A stretch of 64,000 nucleotides of DNA from Nocardia camponoti (GTDB lineage: Bacteria; Actinomycetota; Actinomycetes; Mycobacteriales; Mycobacteriaceae). A model generated the notes under the pieces. It made no database searches. It was given only the letters and a program-made list of their open reading frames with translations, and was not told the DNA's origin. The position numbers and the translations under genes were made by a program. Each line of letters opens with the position of its first letter. Position 1 is the stretch's first letter. The stretch is taken from assembly GCF_014646135.1 (NCBI RefSeq), contig NZ_BMMW01000001.1, positions 699,570 to 763,569 on the forward strand. Reading direction: 5' to 3'. Below are positions 44,614 through 53,851 of the stretch, one piece after another.

Positions 44614-45835
44614 CGCCACCAATTTGCGTCTTCCGCGCGCTTGCTTCACGCCGCGAACGCTGTGGAATTTGGTTTGGACGACCGTGCGGTCGCTGGTCGT
44701 GATGGCGAGTGCGGTCGCTTGTGTGCCAGTGTTCAGTTACTGCACCAGCGTTCCAAAACGGGATCCGAACTACGACACAGCCGATGCTGTCGCTTTGTCA
44801 TGCTTCTTCCTCTTCTTCCCCCTCCTGATTACCGGGTTCGTCATGACGCGAACCTCCTTCCGTCGCCTTATCGCGTCGCGGAAGCGGTGGGAAATCATGA
44901 CTATTGAGCACCACCGTGATCGGATTCAGGAATGGGTTCGGCTCTTTCGGGCCGACGGCACTGTTGCCGGTGAGTTGATCCTTCGGCGGTGGATGAGGCG
45001 CACCTTTACCGACGACGACACCGTTGTCTGGTTCGCCGGGCGACCCGATAAATGCGGGCTCATCGCCATGCCGGGTGGTCGTCGAACGGTGCTTGCATAC
45101 CGGTCGCTGTGGTACACGCCGCCGCCCTTCGGTCGCGCGCGAGTTAATCCCGACGGGTCGTATCGCAAAGAAGGATTCACCTTTATTGAACAGCCCGACC
45201 GAGAGCGCTGGGTGAAACCCGCTCCCCCGACACCTGAACCGAAACCGGAACCAGTCCTATACGGCGGTTTAGACGACACCCGATTCCCATCATCCCGTCG
45301 CCTCCGCCGGTCACTGGCATTCGCCGTGGATATCCTGCTGCATGGTGGAATCGCCTTCGCGATCGCGTATGTCGTTGGCGAAGCTTCGTTTCCGCCACAC
45401 GATTTCACGCACCTCCACATCAACGCGCTCGCAGTCGTCGGGCTCTTTCTCGCCGTCTCTTTCTTCGACCGCGTCATCATTCAGGCAGCCACGCACACCA
45501 CAATGGGAAAAGCGATCTTCGGGCTAGTGATTATCGACCGCGATACTGGCGTATATCCGCGCGCACGATGGTTGTTGGCAGCGTGGTTAGTGAGCACTTT
45601 CCTCGGAGCGATGACCGCCATGTGCCTCGCCATTTTGATCTTCGCCCAAGACCTGGGTGATATCGACGGGCCCAGGCGCCCGGAGCGCTACCTCCTACCG
45701 AGCGTCCGACGCAAGGACATGCACCAACCTCGCGCTACCGAGGACATATCGGTCGAGTCCGCTCCCTCAGCCCGCGAACCGGTCAACCAGTCATACGCGT
45801 CGGTCATCGAGCCACACCAGCATCAAGGAAGCTAA
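44606..45835 (+). CDS. RDD-family membrane protein
   Basis: A 409-aa membrane protein. Two N-terminal helices (LWNLVWTTVRSLVVMASAVACVPVFSY and ALSCFFLFFPLLITGFVM) are followed by a soluble region of about 130 residues (VRLFRADGTVAGELILRRWMRR). A C-terminal RDD domain begins at FPSSRRLRRSLAFAVDILLHGG, with the family helices and TTMGKAIFGLVIIDRDTG. A Pro-rich cytoplasmic stretch (APPTPEPKPEP) links the parts. RDD proteins are small transporters or membrane anchors of uncertain role. ATG 44606 overlaps the preceding 40-codon frame. Base composition here is somewhat lower in GC than the surroundings. Confidence 0.8.
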   Translation: MTDATNLRLPRACFTPRTLWNLVWTTVRSLVVMASAVACVPVFSYCTSVPKRDPNYDTADAVALSCFFLFFPLLITGFVMTRTSFRRLIASRKRWEIMTIEHHRDRIQEWVRLFRADGTVAGELILRRWMRRTFTDDDTVVWFAGRPDKCGLIAMPGGRRTVLAYRSLWYTPPPFGRARVNPDGSYRKEGFTFIEQPDRERWVKPAPPTPEPKPEPVLYGGLDDTRFPSSRRLRRSLAFAVDILLHGGIAFAIAYVVGEASFPPHDFTHLHINALAVVGLFLAVSFFDRVIIQAATHTTMGKAIFGLVIIDRDTGVYPRARWLLAAWLVSTFLGAMTAMCLAILIFAQDLGDIDGPRRPERYLLPSVRRKDMHQPRATEDISVESAPSAREPVNQSYASVIEPHQHQGS

Positions 45836-46310
45836 CCCGGCGACGCAGAGGTAGCCGGACAGGGCGCGCGGCGAAAAGCCGCACGGAAAACATCCGAAAG
45901 CTGTTGCCCTCGCTTAGGTTTCGCGCGTCGTGAGGAATGCTCATGGTCAACCTCGCTTGACATATCAACAACGGGCGATCCCCAGCGTTATCCAGGCAAT
46001 TGCCACGCATCGCTCCTACCCGCGAGCAATACCGCCAAGTAACGCACCTAGGAATTTCGCGGAATCGGTTGCTCGAAAACCCTTGTGCTGCCAGGATTTT
46101 GCTCACGCGACGAGCAGCCGATGATCGGCACGCCGCGCTCACCGCGCAGGTAACCGCGCGCCGAAACTGCACTCAACCAGGGGATTTGTCGTGCGAGAAC
46201 GAACTTTTCGATGCCCGTCGCCAGCACATCAGCACCACTTCTTCACCCTGTTTCCGTCCGCGCGACTGCGGATGCGCTGAGTTCGCCGTAACTCATCTCA
46301 ACCCAGTTCA
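45836..46310. other. 475-bp gap without a convincing gene
   Basis: Open frames on both strands here lack ribosome sites and have random-looking composition, and GC content is lower than in the flanking genes. A small GCGGC-GAAAA-GCCGC hairpin near 45870 could end the RDD transcript. Nothing else is supported; the promoter of the DUF4388-roadblock pair should lie at the right end. Confidence 0.6.
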
Positions 46311-47132
46311 GTGAAGGTGTCGCGTCTGCTCACCGGAATTGGAGTGTTGCCGTTGCTGGCCCGCCTGCGTCGGGATCGGGATCCGCGAATTTCACGGGAC
46401 CCAACCCGACCACTTGAGACCGCCATCCTTGACGCGGAAAAGCAGTGCTCGTCGGGCACGCTCCGCGTCAGTGGCGACCCGGGTGGCGACGTGCTGTTCT
46501 GCCAAGGTCGCATCGTCGACGTAAAGACCAGCGGCGCACCAGGATTCGGCGCGCTAAGTCAGCATCCCGTCGGCGCGGCGCACACCCGATTGCTGCGGAT
46601 GACCGCGACCGTCGACGGAATCTTCGCGATTGCCGCGGGCTGGATCGATACGTGCGACTGGCACACCACGACCGGCATCGACACAGAAGACGGCTATGAA
46701 GGCCAGTGGGTGCTAACCGAAGTCGAACGTCGATTGACCGCGCTCGCGGGCGTGGGCCTTTCGCCGTATCGAAATAGGTTGTACGCCACCCTGTTTGGAC
46801 TACACCTGCAGGACGAAAGCACTAACGAGATCGTCACCCTCGCCGACGGTAACCGCACGTGCCGCGACCTCGCGTTCCTGCTTGGCCGCCCCCTCTACCC
46901 GGTGACGGTGGAGGTCGCGCGACTGCTCGCGAACGACATCCTGCGCGTCGCGCCAACAGCCGCCGCCGAAGCCCCGAACTCGACCAATCCCGCGCTCCCT
47001 AAGCGCCAGCGCGGGGCTAGCGGCGTCAATGACACGCTGCGCCCACGCCCACCCCAAGCGGCTCGACCGCCCACGACCGTCGTGGACGGGCCAGACACTC
47101 CGTACTCGCGGAGCACCGAGAGGATCTCATGA
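46311..47132 (+). CDS. DUF4388 (PATAN)-like protein
   Basis: A 273-aa protein with a DUF4388/PATAN-like segment near the start (LETAILDAEKQCSSGTLRVSG, DVLFCQGRIVDVKTSGAPGFGAL), the pattern of strand-rich domains that pair with roadblock proteins. A middle domain (VLTEVERRLTALAGVGLSPYRNRLYA, VTLADGNRTCRDLAFLLGRPLYPV) resembles a winged helix. The last 60 residues are Pro/Arg-rich and disordered. Its stop overlaps the start of the roadblock gene (ATGA), so the two are a unit. A part in a small-GTPase or polarity-type switch is inferred from the pairing; no GTPase gene is adjacent. Confidence 0.65.
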   Translation: MKVSRLLTGIGVLPLLARLRRDRDPRISRDPTRPLETAILDAEKQCSSGTLRVSGDPGGDVLFCQGRIVDVKTSGAPGFGALSQHPVGAAHTRLLRMTATVDGIFAIAAGWIDTCDWHTTTGIDTEDGYEGQWVLTEVERRLTALAGVGLSPYRNRLYATLFGLHLQDESTNEIVTLADGNRTCRDLAFLLGRPLYPVTVEVARLLANDILRVAPTAAAEAPNSTNPALPKRQRGASGVNDTLRPRPPQAARPPTTVVDGPDTPYSRSTERIS

Positions 47133-47563
47133 ATACCAATAACCCCGGCCCTGCTTCGATGACGGAACGCCTTGGCGGACTGGTCAAATCACTGCGCAAC
47201 GAGGTGCCCGACTGCGTCGCCACCGGCATCATCGACATGTCGACTGGCATGCTGCTGTCGGTCGAAACCGTCGACAACCACCCGGCCGAAGTGCTCGACC
47301 TCCTCGCCGCCGCCACCCTTGACCTGTTCCAGGGCCGCAACGTGGTGATGATCGAAGACATTTGGAAAGAACGCCGCGGCATCCGCTCCGACGAGCACTA
47401 CTTCCAGGAAATCCTGGTCAACTCCAACAACCTGACCCACCTGTTCTTGCGCGCGGAAAGCCGCGACGACCTCGTTGTTGTCGTGGTCTGTCGCAAGACG
47501 GTCAACGTCGGCATGCTGTTCGCGCAGTCGCGTCGCGTGTTGAAGGAAATCGGCCGCATCTGA
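47129..47563 (+). CDS. Roadblock/LC7-like protein
   Basis: A 144-aa protein with a longin-like alpha/beta fold of the roadblock/LC7 type (GGLVKSLRNEVPDCVATGIIDMSTGMLLS, then LLAAATLDLFQGRNVVMIEDIW, LTHLFLRAESRDDLVVVVVCRKTVNVGMLFAQSRRVLKEI). In bacteria such proteins form dimers that regulate Ras-like GTPases (MglB type). It is made from one message with the DUF4388-like protein. The usual actinobacterial partner genes (a histidine kinase, DUF742 and a GTPase) are missing here, which makes this a reduced or variant module. Confidence 0.7.
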   Translation: MNTNNPGPASMTERLGGLVKSLRNEVPDCVATGIIDMSTGMLLSVETVDNHPAEVLDLLAAATLDLFQGRNVVMIEDIWKERRGIRSDEHYFQEILVNSNNLTHLFLRAESRDDLVVVVVCRKTVNVGMLFAQSRRVLKEIGRI

Positions 47564-47605
47564 TCCCCGTGAGCGCGCGCTCACCTGCGCGCGCACACGG
47601 CAGGA

Positions 47606-48112
47606 CTAGCGGAAGCTGGCATCCGGCAAGCGCGGCGGGCACACCCCGCCCGGCGACGTTTGCAGCTCAAAGTGCCAATACTCATTGTCGAATGGTCGGC
47701 ACAGTCCCCACCGGTTGCCGTTCGCCTCAAGCCACGCCGCGCCGTACTGCGGGCCGACGTCGATCGCGCGGCCGCTCACGTGCGTTGACTCGGCGGGCGG
47801 GAGTACCCAGCGGCGGGCTTCGTCGGGGCTGCCGTACGTTGCCAGGCCGTCCTGCCACAACCATTCCTGCTGCTCATGGCTGCGGTAACCCGAGGTGATC
47901 GACAATTCGACGCCCTCGGCATGTGCTTGCTGCTCGGCCAACGTATACGCGGCGGCCAACGCCGGGTCGAGGCCCTCGGTGCCGGCGGCGAACTGGGCGA
48001 CCTCGTGCGGGACGGCATTCGCGATCCCGACAACGCCGCTGAGCAGGGCCGCGACCGCGACCGTGCTCGTGAGGAAACGGCCGACTATGCGCCCTGGCGC
48101 GGGGTGGCTCAT
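47606..48112 (-). CDS. Secreted VanY-type D,D-carboxypeptidase (M15)
   Basis: A 168-aa exported zinc peptidase acting on peptidoglycan stem peptides. A signal peptide spans about residues 1-33. The catalytic domain carries SGYRSHEQQEWLW, zinc ligands H111 and D118 in STHVSGRAIDVG, and H147 with E144 nearby in DNEYWHFEL. Cysteines 138 and 158 may pair. ATG 48112 is preferred to the longer opening because it gives a normal signal. It lies just downstream of the ABC1 kinase gene on the same strand, 10 nt from its stop, so co-transcription is likely. Confidence 0.88.
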   Translation of the reverse strand: MSHPAPGRIVGRFLTSTVAVAALLSGVVGIANAVPHEVAQFAAGTEGLDPALAAAYTLAEQQAHAEGVELSITSGYRSHEQQEWLWQDGLATYGSPDEARRWVLPPAESTHVSGRAIDVGPQYGAAWLEANGNRWGLCRPFDNEYWHFELQTSPGGVCPPRLPDASFR

Positions 48113-48122
48113 GGCAGTGAGT

Positions 48123-49499
48123 CTAGTCACCTAGACGGGTGCGCCAGCGGGCAATTGCCTGTCCGACGGGTGTCGTCGGCGCTTCGTCATAAAGCCATTC
48201 GCGGGCGATGCGGTGCCAGTTCGTTCGCACGTTCAATTGACCGAGCGTCGCGAAAGTGAACAGGTCGGCGCGACGGGAAAACACGTGCTCATGCGGCAAT
48301 AGTTGCCGGTGCACGGCGTCGAAACGCGTGGAGCGCGGGTCGGCGGCGAGCAAGAGCGCGGCCGTCGCGGTTGCCGGGCTGACCTCGATTTCCTCGTCAA
48401 GCAAATGCCAGCCAGCGACGGCCCACACGTACTCAAGGGTCTCAGCGGGCGTGACCGCCGAGGTCGGGTCGATGATGCCGCGACCCACCCACGCCGCATA
48501 CAGGTCGTCCGCTCGGCCGTCGATCGCGGCGATCATGCAGGACCGTTCGAACTCGACGTGCGTCGCGTCCATCTCGTGGTAAAGCCCGAAGTCGAGGAAG
48601 GCGAGTCGCCCATCGTGGGTGAGCAGAATGTTGCCCGGGTGCGGGTCGCCGCAGAACTCGCGTTCCTGAAACATCCTGCTGAGGTAGAAGCGGTAGATGA
48701 GTTCGCCGTAATGCGCCCGGTCCGCTGGCGGCATGGTCCGTAGATCGTTGAACGGCCGCGCGTCGACGAACTCGCTGACCAGCACGTTCGGCCCGCATAG
48801 CGAAAGAATCGTGTCGGGGACGGTGATGAACGGGTGGCCCCGGTACTGCGCCGCGATGCGATGCTGGATCTCGGCTTCGCGGAGATAGTCGAGTTCGGCG
48901 GTCAGGTTGCGGGCAACCTCGCCCAACAGCGCGCTGTCGGCGATGCTCGGCAACACCGATTTGGCCATGCGGGCGAGAAATTCGAGATTGTCGATGTCGG
49001 CGGCAACGGCCGCGTCGACGCCGGGATATTTCGCCTTCACCGCGACAACGCGCCCGTCATGCAATATCGCGCGGTGCACCTGACCGATCGAAGCGGCGGC
49101 GGTCGGCGTCGGGTCGAATTCGGCGAAAGTTGTTGCGAGCGGGCCTAAGTCGGCCTCAATGACGGGCCGGATGCGGTTGAAGTCGATTGCGGGCGCGTTG
49201 TCGCGCAGCGTCGCGAACTGTTGGCGGAACCGTTCGCGATGAGATTCGGGAACGAAGTCCAAATCCAGCACCGACGCCATTTGGCCCAGCTTCATCGCCG
49301 AGCCCTTGAGCGCGCCCAGCACCGCGACCAACTGCTGCGCGGTGCGCAACGACGACTCTTCAGCAAGCACGCGACGCGCTTCCTCGGTGCGACCAACAAC
49401 GGAAAGCCGCCGCCCGATTTCGCGCGCCGCCTGGGCTGCGGCGAACGTGCCGAGCTTCGCGCTGCGGGCAGCTCTGCCGCGCGGCAATGCGTGTGCCAT
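48123..49499 (-). CDS. ABC1/UbiB-family atypical kinase
   Basis: A 458-aa protein of the UbiB/ADCK/ABC1 family, atypical kinases or ATPases linked to isoprenoid lipid metabolism. The family KxGQ motif is LGALKGSAMKLGQMASV. The nucleotide site has AAASIGQVHRA and VAVKAKYPGVD, the catalytic segment GDPHPGNILL and the metal site LAFLDFGLYHEM. Mycobacteriales use menaquinone, so a ubiquinone role is excluded; a role in other lipids is inferred. It is followed by the VanY-type gene on the same strand. Confidence 0.9.
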   Translation of the reverse strand: MAHALPRGRAARSAKLGTFAAAQAAREIGRRLSVVGRTEEARRVLAEESSLRTAQQLVAVLGALKGSAMKLGQMASVLDLDFVPESHRERFRQQFATLRDNAPAIDFNRIRPVIEADLGPLATTFAEFDPTPTAAASIGQVHRAILHDGRVVAVKAKYPGVDAAVAADIDNLEFLARMAKSVLPSIADSALLGEVARNLTAELDYLREAEIQHRIAAQYRGHPFITVPDTILSLCGPNVLVSEFVDARPFNDLRTMPPADRAHYGELIYRFYLSRMFQEREFCGDPHPGNILLTHDGRLAFLDFGLYHEMDATHVEFERSCMIAAIDGRADDLYAAWVGRGIIDPTSAVTPAETLEYVWAVAGWHLLDEEIEVSPATATAALLLAADPRSTRFDAVHRQLLPHEHVFSRRADLFTFATLGQLNVRTNWHRIAREWLYDEAPTTPVGQAIARWRTRLGD

Positions 49500-49530
49500 G
49501 CCCGCGACCCTACCGTCGCGGGCTCAGCAG

Positions 49531-51210
49531 CTAGACGCGTTCTTTCGAACGTGTGCGCACCCGAAGGGCGATTGGCTTAGACGTCTCAGCGAAGAAGTCG
49601 TTGCCCTTGTCATCGACCACAATGAACGCGGGGAAATCTTCGACCTCGATCTTCCACACCGCCTCCATGCCCAGCTCGGGGTATTCGAGCACCTCGACGT
49701 TCTTGATGCAGTCGAGCGCGAGACGCGCGGCAGGGCCGCCGATCGAGCCAAGGTAGAAACCGCCGTGCTCGTTGCACGCCTTGGTGACCTGGGCGCTGCG
49801 GTTGCCCTTGGCGAGCATGATCATCGAACCGCCCGCCGCCTGGAACTGGTCGACGTAGGAGTCCATGCGACCGGCCGTCGTCGGGCCGAACGAACCCGAC
49901 GCGTAGCCCTCGGGGGTCTTGGCCGGACCGGCGTAGTAGACGGCCATGTCCTTGAGGTACTGCGGCATCGGCTGGCCAGCGTCGAGGAGGTCCTTGATCT
50001 TGGCGTGGGCGATATCGCGGGCGACGACCAGCGGGCCGGTGAGCGAAAGTCGCGTCTTCACCGGGTATTTCGACAGTTCGGCGCGAATCTCGTCCATCGG
50101 CCGGTTGAGGTCGATCTTGACGACGTCGCCGCCGAGGATTTCGTCAGTCTGCTCTGGAAGGTATTGCGCCGGTTCGGTTTCCAGCTGTTCGAGGAAGATG
50201 CCGTCCTTGGTGATCTTCGCGAGCGCCTGGCGGTCGGCCGAGCAGGAAACCGCGATGGCGACCGGGCACGACGCACCGTGACGCGGCAGGCGGACAACGC
50301 GCACGTCGTGGCAGAAGTACTTGCCACCGAACTGCGCGCCGATGCCGAATTCGCGGGTGAGCTGGAAAACTTCTTCCTCAAGCTCAAGGTCGCGGAAGGC
50401 GTGACCGGTGATCGAACCCTCGGTCGGCAGGTTGTCGAGGTAGTGCGCCGACGCGTATTTCGCTGTCTTCAAAGCGAATTCGGCGCTGGTGCCGCCGATA
50501 ACGACCGCGAGGTGGTACGGCGGGCAGGCCGCGGTGCCGAGCGAGCGGATCTTCTCGTCGAGGAATTCGAGCATGCGCTCGGGGTTCAGGACGGCCTTGG
50601 TCTCCTGGTACAGGAACGACTTGTTGGCGCTGCCGCCGCCCTTAGCCATGAAGAGGAACTTGTAGACCGGGTTGTCGGCGTCGCCCTCGGTGGAATACAG
50701 CTCGATCTGCGCGGGCAGGTTGGAGCCGGTGTTCTTTTCTTCCCACATGGTGATGGGGGCGAGCTGGCTGTAGCGCAGATTGAGCTTGGTGTAGGCGTCG
50801 AAGATGCCGCGGCTGAGCCATTCGGCGTCGTCGACGCCGGTGAGTACGCCCTCGGACTTTTTGCCCATCACGATCGCGGTGCCGGTGTCCTGGCACATCG
50901 GCAGCACGCCACCGGCGGAGATGTTGAGGTTCTTGAGCAAGTCGAGCGCGACGAAGCGGTCGTTGCCCGAAGACTCCGGGTCGTCGATGATCTTGCGCAG
51001 CTGCCGCAGGTGCGCGGGGCGCAGGTAGTGACTGATGTCGTGGATCGCCGTCTCGGTGAGCAGGCGAAGTGCCTCCGGGTCGACCTGCAAGAAGGTGCGG
51101 CCGTTGTGTTCAAACGTGCTGACGCCTTCGGTGGTCAGCAGCCGGTACGGCGTGTCGTCCGCGCCAATGGGCAGCAGATCGGAATAGCGGAACGTCTCAG
51201 CCGCGGTCAC
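49531..51210 (-). CDS. fum: Class I (iron-sulfur) fumarate hydratase
   Basis: A 559-aa citric-acid-cycle enzyme converting fumarate and malate. It is the single-chain class I form with an oxygen-sensitive 4Fe-4S cluster. Cluster cysteines are C106 in [14 protein letters not shown], one in [16 protein letters not shown] and one in [12 protein letters not shown]. The C-terminal swivel-domain motif is [18 protein letters not shown], with AKGNRS. The GTG start has AAGGAG at 8 nt. M. tuberculosis relies on a class II fumarase (FumC); having class I here would matter for iron and oxygen stress. It stands alone. Confidence 0.95.
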   Translation of the reverse strand: MTAAETFRYSDLLPIGADDTPYRLLTTEGVSTFEHNGRTFLQVDPEALRLLTETAIHDISHYLRPAHLRQLRKIIDDPESSGNDRFVALDLLKNLNISAGGVLPMCQDTGTAIVMGKKSEGVLTGVDDAEWLSRGIFDAYTKLNLRYSQLAPITMWEEKNTGSNLPAQIELYSTEGDADNPVYKFLFMAKGGGSANKSFLYQETKAVLNPERMLEFLDEKIRSLGTAACPPYHLAVVIGGTSAEFALKTAKYASAHYLDNLPTEGSITGHAFRDLELEEEVFQLTREFGIGAQFGGKYFCHDVRVVRLPRHGASCPVAIAVSCSADRQALAKITKDGIFLEQLETEPAQYLPEQTDEILGGDVVKIDLNRPMDEIRAELSKYPVKTRLSLTGPLVVARDIAHAKIKDLLDAGQPMPQYLKDMAVYYAGPAKTPEGYASGSFGPTTAGRMDSYVDQFQAAGGSMIMLAKGNRSAQVTKACNEHGGFYLGSIGGPAARLALDCIKNVEVLEYPELGMEAVWKIEVEDFPAFIVVDDKGNDFFAETSKPIALRVRTRSKERV

Positions 51211-51440
51211 GGATCAGACTCCTTCAAGGCAGGTGGGCAAAACAACTGGAAGCCTAGTGCGACAGCCGAGGGTCGCGATGGTTAGGCAACCCTATCTCCC
51301 CTGCGCTGACCGGGGCTACGGTGACCCAAACCATTGTCGAGGTTGCACGTTCAACCCAAACGGTGCTACCCATCTCCTGGGCGGTGGTGGGCGTGCACCG
51401 CTCGACCCGACGCCTGCACCGGAGAATCTGGAGCTCGATT

Positions 51441-51902
51441 GTGAACGATCCACAATGGCTCGACGAAGTCGAAATGCGCGCCTGGCTCGGCTACGTGCGC
51501 ACCCGTGACGTGATCGCCGCCGCGATCGGTCGCGACGCCGGCCGCGTGGCCAATCTCAGTCATGTTGAGTACTCCGTCCTGACCTTCCTCGCTGATGCGC
51601 CTGGACAGCGCCTTACGTTCGCCGAGCTAGCGACCGCGCTTGAGTGGTCGCAAAGCCGGTTGTCTCACCAGATCACCCGCATGCAAAAGCGGGGCCTGGT
51701 GAGCCGCGAGACCATGCCGCACGACGCTCGTCGCACGGTGGCCCGCCTGACGAGCGTGGGCGCACAGTTACTGACGACCGCCGCCCCCGCTCATGTGAGC
51801 AGCGTGCGCAAACACATGATCGACGTGCTCGACCGCAACCAATTGCTCGCTCTCGCAGACATTTACGACGTGCTAGTCGACCATCATCGCTCGGCTAATT
51901 GA
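51441..51902 (+). CDS. MarR-family transcriptional regulator
   Basis: A 153-aa winged-helix regulator. The core is VEYSVLTFLADAPGQRLTFAELATALEWSQSRLSHQITRMQKRGLVSRE followed by the wing DARRTVARLTSVG; a dimerisation helix ends the protein. The GTG start at 51441 has GGAG at 7 nt and is preferred to a frame opening 120 nt upstream. It overlaps the convergent mftD by 19 nt. The target may be its own gene or the fumarase; not evident. Confidence 0.87.
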   Translation: MNDPQWLDEVEMRAWLGYVRTRDVIAAAIGRDAGRVANLSHVEYSVLTFLADAPGQRLTFAELATALEWSQSRLSHQITRMQKRGLVSRETMPHDARRTVARLTSVGAQLLTTAAPAHVSSVRKHMIDVLDRNQLLALADIYDVLVDHHRSAN

Positions 51903-53089
51903 GGGCTGGGGACTCCTGCCGACAAACCAAGTGCACGTTCGAAACCGGCGGGGATGATGACGTCGTCGCGGTCCAAGTCCGTGATCGCGGTCTTGCGTAG
52001 GCCAAGTAGGGCCGAGTCGATTCCGCCGCGCAGGATGTCGAGGACGTTCTCCACGCCCGCTTGACCGTTCGCGGCGAGACCCCACAGGTAGGCGCGGCCG
52101 ATGAGGACCGCGCGCGCGCCCAGAGCAACGGCCTTCACCACGTCGCTGCCTCGGCGAATACCGCCGTCGAGGAGCACTTCAATCTGGTCGCCGACCGCGT
52201 CCGCGACAACCGGGAGCGCACGGATAGCCGCGGGGGTGCCGTCGAGGTTGTTGCCACCGTGGTTAGACACCGAGATGCCCGCGACGCCCGCGTCGACCGC
52301 GCGTAGGGCGTCGTCGACCCGCATCACACCTTTGAGCAGCACCGGGCCGTCCCAGTTCGCGCAAATCCACGCGACATCGTCCCAATCGGGTGCCGGCGTG
52401 CCCATCCATTCGCCATAGGCACCGAAGAACCCGGGCGCGGGTGCTTCACCGAGGCGCATGTTGGGGGCGGTGAGGTCGGGAATGCTGCCGGAGCGCAGGT
52501 ACGTAGCAAGCCAGCGCGGCCGCGCGAGGGTTTGCGGGGCGAAGCGCAGCATGGTGCGGAAGTCCAATGACTCGGGGATCACCGGGCTCCCCCAGTCGCG
52601 TCCATGCGAGAAAGACCAATCGAGAGTGAGGATAAGGCCGACGGCCCCAGCACTTTTCGCGCGACTCATGCGTTCGAGAATCTGATCTTTCGACCCACAC
52701 CAGTAGAGCTGGAACAACGTGGACGGGTTGGCCGCGATGACCTCTTCAATGGGCTTGCTCGCAAATGAACTGAGTCCCATCGCAATGCCACGGGCGGCGG
52801 CAGCGCGCGCAACCGCAACCTCCCCGTCGGGGTGCACCGCTTGCACGCCCGTGGGCGAAATGAGCACCGGCATCGAAACCTGTTGTCCGAGAACAGTTGT
52901 GGCCTGCGAGCGCTCACCGATGGGACCAGCGCAATGCGGTGCGAACCCCAGCTCGCTGAACGCGGTTTGATTGTCCTCGATCGTCTGCCCACGCTCCGAG
53001 CCGGCAATGAGCGCGCCGTACACCGACTTCGGCAGCCGTTTGCGCGCGCGACGCTGCGCTTCGGCGACGGTTTCGAACCAGGGGTTCAT
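51884..53089 (-). CDS. mftD: MftD-like FMN-dependent alpha-hydroxy acid dehydrogenase
   Basis: A 401-aa FMN enzyme of the lactate/glycolate oxidase family. It looks like MftD, which oxidatively deaminates the AHDP intermediate of mycofactocin: start WFETVAEAQRRARKRLPKSVYGALIAGSE, SFSHGRDWGSP, AYGEWMGTPAPDWDDVAWI, AISVSNHGGNNLDGTPAAIRALP-like catalytic loop (His), and LDGGIRRGSDVVKAVALGARAVLIGRAYLWG. ATG 53089 overlaps the stop of the MftE-like gene (ATGA). The usual mftA, mftB, mftC and mftF genes are not in the window, so it either cooperates with a distant cluster or acts on something else. Confidence 0.85.
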   Translation of the reverse strand: MNPWFETVAEAQRRARKRLPKSVYGALIAGSERGQTIEDNQTAFSELGFAPHCAGPIGERSQATTVLGQQVSMPVLISPTGVQAVHPDGEVAVARAAAARGIAMGLSSFASKPIEEVIAANPSTLFQLYWCGSKDQILERMSRAKSAGAVGLILTLDWSFSHGRDWGSPVIPESLDFRTMLRFAPQTLARPRWLATYLRSGSIPDLTAPNMRLGEAPAPGFFGAYGEWMGTPAPDWDDVAWICANWDGPVLLKGVMRVDDALRAVDAGVAGISVSNHGGNNLDGTPAAIRALPVVADAVGDQIEVLLDGGIRRGSDVVKAVALGARAVLIGRAYLWGLAANGQAGVENVLDILRGGIDSALLGLRKTAITDLDRDDVIIPAGFERALGLSAGVPSPQLAER

Positions 53090-53787
53090 CCTTGAGGTCC
53101 TTCCTCGACAAGGGGCCACCAGCGGCCCAGCGTGGTGAGTAACGCGGTGACCGCGTGGTCTAGTAGGCGCGCGCCTTCGGCGGCGGTGGCACCGGTTGGG
53201 TCGCCGAGAACGCCATTCGCGCTCACACCAGCGACACCGGAAGCGCGCAGTTCGGGCAGCAACTCCGCGAGCGGCCGGGTATTGCCCGGCGCTGCCTCGC
53301 CAAGTCGGACGCGAAGTCCGTTGAGCTGCAACTGGATTGACGTTTCGGTGCGGCCAGCATGCGCATCGCCCGCACCGAAATCCGGCCAGACCATCTGCAC
53401 ATCACGCGACTCGCTACGCAACAACGCGACCGCGCGACGCAGCGCTTCGACATTGCCGCCATGCGCGTTGACCAGCACGATCCGCGAAAAACTGGCGGTG
53501 GCCGACCGGCACAGCTCGACAACAAGCAGCTCAAGCGCGGACTGCCCAATCGACAACGTGCCAGCGAAGCCAGCGTGCTCGCCGCTAGCGCCGTAGGGCA
53601 CGCCTGGCGCGACAACCACATCGCCACGCGCGGCGGCGAGGCGCGCGCACAGGGCGACCGCGATGTCTAGGTCGGTAGACAGCGGCAAATGCGGGCCGTG
53701 CTGCTCGGTGGCCCCCAGCGGAATGGCCAGGATGACACCGGAATTCAGCGCGGCAACCGCAGGCGATGTGAGCTGGGCCACTTCCAT
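53086..53787 (-). CDS. mftE: MftE-like creatininase-family peptidase
   Basis: A 233-aa metal-dependent hydrolase of the creatininase family. It is like MftE, which cuts the last two residues from the modified mycofactocin precursor. Metal ligands are E28, H30 and D39 in GATEQHGPHLPLSTD, with H70 in ASGEHAGFAGT, NAHGGN, and E147 in GRTETSIQ. It is the first gene of a two-gene unit with mftD. The ATG at 53787 has no clear ribosome site, so the message may be leaderless. A palindrome lies 15-28 bp upstream, between it and the divergent mftR. The order E-D and the absence of mftABCF are unusual. Confidence 0.83.
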   Translation of the reverse strand: MEVAQLTSPAVAALNSGVILAIPLGATEQHGPHLPLSTDLDIAVALCARLAAARGDVVVAPGVPYGASGEHAGFAGTLSIGQSALELLVVELCRSATASFSRIVLVNAHGGNVEALRRAVALLRSESRDVQMVWPDFGAGDAHAGRTETSIQLQLNGLRVRLGEAAPGNTRPLAELLPELRASGVAGVSANGVLGDPTGATAAEGARLLDHAVTALLTTLGRWWPLVEEGPQG

Positions 53788-53801
53788 GCGCCAACATTAA
53801 C

Positions 53802-53814
53802 GTCAGTCACTGAC
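53802..53814. promoter_or_regulatory. Palindromic operator between mftE and mftR
   Basis: A perfect 13-bp palindrome GTCAGTCACTGAC in the 64-bp space between the divergent mftE and TetR-type mftR genes. Its position would block transcription of mftE and could affect mftR. TetR-family repressors bind such sites, so it is the likely MftR operator; binding is inferred. Confidence 0.6.
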
Positions 53815-53851
53815 ATAATCAATAGGGCATCGACGGAATATCCTGATCCCT

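Noticed and set aside
46000..46314. Short plus-strand frame in the 45.8-46.3 kb gap
   Set aside because: No ribosome site, random composition and overlap with the start of the DUF4388-like gene.
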